Of a DNA stretch of 17,824 nucleotides, positions 14,801-17,824 are shown one piece after another. Numbering within the stretch: the stretch's first letter is position 1; each line of letters opens with the position of its first letter. Position numbers and translations under genes: made by a program. Origin of the DNA: Vibrio tasmaniensis 1F-187 (GTDB lineage: Bacteria > Pseudomonadota > Gammaproteobacteria > Enterobacterales > Vibrionaceae). Where the stretch lies: NCBI RefSeq assembly GCF_000272405.2, contig NZ_AJZM02000168.1, positions 1-17,824 of the forward strand, given 5' to 3'. The notes under the pieces were generated by a model that was not told where the DNA came from, searched no databases, and saw only the letters and a program-made list of their open reading frames with translations.

Positions 14801-17800
14801 ATGGATATTGAGGTTTCGCGCCAAGCTGCGGTTGTTGAAGCAGTAAGTGGGGATGTGGTTGTAGTAACACCTGACGGCAACCCAAAAAAAGTTCTAGTTG
14901 GCGATATCATCCGTGAAAATGAGATAGTCATTACCGCAAATAATGCAGAACTTGTATTGGGTGCTCCAAATGGTGAGGTTCTGGTTGGCGATAATTGTGT
15001 TGGATGTATTGACCAAGAATTGTCTTGGGCAGATGCCCCAATCGCCGGAGAGGTCAACTTCGATTTAGAGCAATCTGACGACGGAGCCTTTACTGACGAT
15101 GATATTGCGGCAATCCAAGAAGCTATTTTAGGCGGCGCCGATCCTACTGAAATTTTGGAAGCAACGGCTGCTGGTGAAGGGCTAGGCTCTGCAAATGCTG
15201 GCTTTGTTACGATTGAATACAATAATATTCAAACTCAGCCCTCGACATTCTTTGAGACATCAGGGCTTGCGAAAGAAGAGGTAGAGGAAACTCGAGAGGA
15301 ATTTAGAACGATCACCCGTTCAGCTGGTGGTCAATCGATCAGCGGATCAGTCACTGAAGGTTCTATTTCTGGCAATACCTACCCCCAATCTATTACGACC
15401 ACAGAAACGATTATTGCGGGCAGTTTAGCTCTAGACCCAGATTCTTTTGTCCCAGACACACTCTCCCTTGCTTCACTCCTAAGTGAGCTTAATAACGACA
15501 TTACATCAAGCGGCCAAGTTGTCACGTTTACTTACGACTCGGTAACGAATTCCATTGTTGGTGTTCAAGGTACTGACGAAGTATTACGTATCGATATTGA
15601 TGCTACTAGTGTTGGCAATAATATCGATATCTCATTAACCACCACGATTTCTCAATCTATTGATCATGTTCCGTCTATCGGTGGTGGGCAGGTCTCTTAT
15701 ACTGGCGATCAAATTAACTTTGCTTTTGATATTCAAGGTGAAGACTCCGCAGGAAACCCAATAGCATCACCAATTAATGCGCTGGTTACTTTATTTGACG
15801 GAGTGAATCCGTCTGCTGAAAGCGTGAATATCAATAATGTAGAAACGAGTAGTGCACCTATTGAAGGCACTTTTTCTAATATTGGAAGTGATAAACTTCA
15901 ATCTGCTGTCTTTGCTGCAAGTGCGTTAGAAGAGTTTGATGGGCTGCTCAGTGATAACCAAAATACGGTTGCAAGACTGTCTGATGACGGAACAACGATC
16001 ACTCTGTCTATTCAAGGGAGAGGTGAGGTTGTTCTCACAATCTCTCTCGATACCGATGGCACATATAATTTCCAACAGTTTAAACCAATAGAAGAAGTGA
16101 GCTCCGACACGCTTTCATTCTCTCTACCGATCACGGTTACCGATTTTGACCAGGATGTCGTAACGAATACGATTAAGGTTGATATCTCTGATGGTGATAG
16201 CCCGTTCATTATTAATGTTGATGGCATCGATGTTGATGAGTCAGGCATTGTTGGCGGCTCACAAGAAGGAACAACCCCAGTAGGCGGTATTGGCAGTATC
16301 ACAGCAAGTGTTTTTGAAAGTGACATTATTGACCATTACGAACTTGAACCGACTGAATTTAATACAGCGGGAGCCTTGGTTTCCAATGGTGCTGCCGTTC
16401 AATTAGAGTTAGTTAGTCAAACCAATGGTGTGAGAACGTATGAAGGTTATGTTGAGGTCAATGGATCTCGAATTACGGTCTTTGACGTTAAAGTCGATAG
16501 TCCATCATTGGGGAATTATGAATTTACTCTGTACGAATCGCTTTCACATCAAGGTTCTGAAGGTGAGTTGCTAACCTTTGTATTGCCCATTTACGCGGTT
16601 GACGCGGATGGCGACCGCTCTGCACTATCTGGTGGGTCAAATACACCAGAAGCTGCTGAGATCTTAATCAGTGTAAAAGATGATGTGGTCGAACTCATCG
16701 ATAATGTCGTTTCCGTCGATGAACCGACTTTGGCGGGTGATACTGTTGTTTCTTATAATCTATTCAACTTTGAGGGTGCGGATGGTTCGACAATCCAATC
16801 ATTGTCTTACGATGGGGTCGAATACAAGTTAGACCAAAATCTACTCCCAGATGCGGCACAAACTTTCCCATTTACAGAAGGGGTTGCAACGATTTCACTC
16901 AATGGTGATTTTAGTTTTGAAGTCGCTCGTGATATCAACCACTCAAGCAGCGAAACCATAGTAAAACAATTTGCCTTTTTAGCTGAAGATGCTGATGGCG
17001 ACGAGAGCTTCTCAACGCTTGATCTTAGTATTACTGATGGCCAAGATCCGGTAATTAACCTAGTTCCACCAGTGACATTATCTGAAACGAATCTTGGTGA
17101 TGGATCTTCGCCAAGCGGAAATGCGGTTAGCGCCACTGAAACGATTACGTTTACAGCCGGTAGTGATGATGTCGCGAGTTTTCGAATTGATCCAAACTTG
17201 TTCAATACTAATGATACGCTCAAATCGAATGGGCTTGTCGTTGAACTCAAGGAAGACCCCCAGAACTCAGGTACTTACATAGGTTTTGTTAACGATGGGG
17301 TAAACCCTGATGTCCCAGTATTCACGATTAGCTTTTCTACAAGTACATTAGGGGAATACACCTTCACGCTGCTTGAAGCGTTAGATCATGAAGATGGCCT
17401 TGCAAATAACGACCTGAGCTTTGAACTGCCTGTTTATGCCGTGGACACTGATGGCGATAACTCGCAAATTTCCCCGCTTACAATGACCATCGGTGATGAT
17501 GTGCAAATCATGAAAGATGGTGTGCTCAATATTGTTGAACCGACGGTTGCGGATTTGGCTGCTGGTAAGGTGACGACTGCCACCATTGATGTGATGCCTG
17601 ATCAGAGTGCTGATGGCGCGACCATTACCCAGATCACGTATGATAATACCGTTTACACCTTGAATCAGGGCTTAACGGGAGAGCAGCTTATCACTGTGCC
17701 TGAGGGAAAACTGTTTGTTACCCTTGAAGGTGAAATACGCTTTGAACCCAATCGCGATTTAAACCACACAAGCAGCGAAGATATCGTTAAGACGATCGTG

Positions 17801-17824
17801 GTGACGTCAAGTGACTTTGATAAA
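14801..17824 (+). CDS. Giant LapA-type (RTX) adhesin with retention module, N-terminal part
   Basis: An open frame of 1008 codons with no stop before the window edge, so the protein is cut off. GGGGG (14792-14796) precedes ATG 14801 by 4 bases. There is no cleavable N-terminal signal, as expected for type I secretion, whose signal is C-terminal and outside the window. Residues 1-120 form the retention module that plugs the outer-membrane pore in LapA-like proteins (AAVVEAVSGDVVVVTPDG, then DDIAAIQEAILGGADPTEIL). TAAG (122-125) is the LapG protease site; FVTIEYNN and TFFETSGL follow. Residues 160-460 are acidic beta-rich linker domains, and from 464 come tandem repeats with DADGD and DTDGD motifs and DINHSSSE or DLNHTSSE, typical of T1SS-143-type extender repeats that bind calcium. 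The role is cell-surface adhesion and biofilm attachment, released when c-di-GMP falls. LapG and LapD are not in the window. Confidence 0.92.
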   Translation, partial: MDIEVSRQAAVVEAVSGDVVVVTPDGNPKKVLVGDIIRENEIVITANNAELVLGAPNGEVLVGDNCVGCIDQELSWADAPIAGEVNFDLEQSDDGAFTDDDIAAIQEAILGGADPTEILEATAAGEGLGSANAGFVTIEYNNIQTQPSTFFETSGLAKEEVEETREEFRTITRSAGGQSISGSVTEGSISGNTYPQSITTTETIIAGSLALDPDSFVPDTLSLASLLSELNNDITSSGQVVTFTYDSVTNSIVGVQGTDEVLRIDIDATSVGNNIDISLTTTISQSIDHVPSIGGGQVSYTGDQINFAFDIQGEDSAGNPIASPINALVTLFDGVNPSAESVNINNVETSSAPIEGTFSNIGSDKLQSAVFAASALEEFDGLLSDNQNTVARLSDDGTTITLSIQGRGEVVLTISLDTDGTYNFQQFKPIEEVSSDTLSFSLPITVTDFDQDVVTNTIKVDISDGDSPFIINVDGIDVDESGIVGGSQEGTTPVGGIGSITASVFESDIIDHYELEPTEFNTAGALVSNGAAVQLELVSQTNGVRTYEGYVEVNGSRITVFDVKVDSPSLGNYEFTLYESLSHQGSEGELLTFVLPIYAVDADGDRSALSGGSNTPEAAEILISVKDDVVELIDNVVSVDEPTLAGDTVVSYNLFNFEGADGSTIQSLSYDGVEYKLDQNLLPDAAQTFPFTEGVATISLNGDFSFEVARDINHSSSETIVKQFAFLAEDADGDESFSTLDLSITDGQDPVINLVPPVTLSETNLGDGSSPSGNAVSATETITFTAGSDDVASFRIDPNLFNTNDTLKSNGLVVELKEDPQNSGTYIGFVNDGVNPDVPVFTISFSTSTLGEYTFTLLEALDHEDGLANNDLSFELPVYAVDTDGDNSQISPLTMTIGDDVQIMKDGVLNIVEPTVADLAAGKVTTATIDVMPDQSADGATITQITYDNTVYTLNQGLTGEQLITVPEGKLFVTLEGEIRFEPNRDLNHTSSEDIVKTIVVTSSDFDK
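15164..15175 (+). other. LapG-type cleavage site codons (TAAG)
   Basis: Codons 122-125 encode Thr-Ala-Ala-Gly, following ADPTEILEA. In Pseudomonas fluorescens LapA the periplasmic protease LapG cuts between the two alanines of TAAG and frees the adhesin. The position after a module of about 120 residues matches (about 107-110 in LapA). Confidence 0.85.
16190..17035 (+). repeat. Adhesin tandem repeat unit 1 (282 codons)
   Basis: Codons 464-745 run from DGDSPFI to just before the matching DGQDPVI. Within the unit are FTLYESLSH, LPIYAVDADGD, VDEPTLAGD and DINHSSSETIV, all of which recur in the same order in the next unit. The copies are clearly related in protein but diverged in DNA. Confidence 0.8.
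17036..17824 (+). repeat. Adhesin tandem repeat unit 2, cut by the window edge
   Basis: Codons 746-1008 repeat the order of unit 1: DGQDPVI, FTLLEALDH, LPVYAVDTDGD, VEPTVADLAAG and DLNHTSSEDIV. DINH and DLNH are 275 codons apart. The array probably continues beyond 17824. Confidence 0.8.

Noticed and set aside
14457..15222. Two minus-strand frames of 142 and 187 codons
   Set aside because: They overlap the start of the adhesin, are rich in Ser, Pro and Thr as expected of a shadow of acidic coding sequence, and lack family features.

Overview
The window looks like chromosomal DNA of a Vibrio, most likely of the Splendidus clade. This is an inference from protein similarity remembered from the family, moderate base composition and the thrS-infC-rpmI-rplT and speA-speB arrangements; no database was searched. 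No rRNA, tRNA, insertion sequence or CRISPR array was seen.

Left edge (1-840): the 3' end of an unidentified plus-strand gene, a terminator, and a minus-strand phage antirepressor gene (P22_AR_N type) that can still be read almost end to end but only by changing frame three times. This is a decayed prophage or island remnant next to a core operon.

Core translation operon (809-4222): thrS, infC, rpmI and rplT. thrS should start at 992. Just upstream is a 7-bp stem with a 7-nt loop whose anticodon position reads GGU, so it resembles the anticodon arm of tRNA-Thr; this is the expected architecture of a ThrRS-repressed translational operator. infC starts at the rare codon ATT, the known basis of IF3 self-control. 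A terminator-like hairpin separates infC from rpmI, and a very strong UUCG terminator follows rplT.

Middle (4337-10721): yqfB (ac4C amidohydrolase) and an unrecognised 144-aa protein on the plus strand; then, on the minus strand, a leucine-rich-repeat protein fused to a protein kinase (TTG start), an ABC-F ATPase, and an aldehyde dehydrogenase-TetR operon with ATGA overlap and a perfect palindromic operator upstream.

Right (11139-14188): speA and speB, overlapping by one base, convert arginine to agmatine and then to putrescine. The speA leader holds two consecutive hairpins and a 28-codon reading frame that ends right at the speA start.

Right edge (14801 to the end): the first 1008 codons of a giant secreted adhesin with a LapA-type retention module, an exact TAAG protease site, and the start of a tandem array of about 280-aa repeats. 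It runs off the window. The polyamine genes and a c-di-GMP-type adhesin are neighbours, but the sequence shows no direct link between them.
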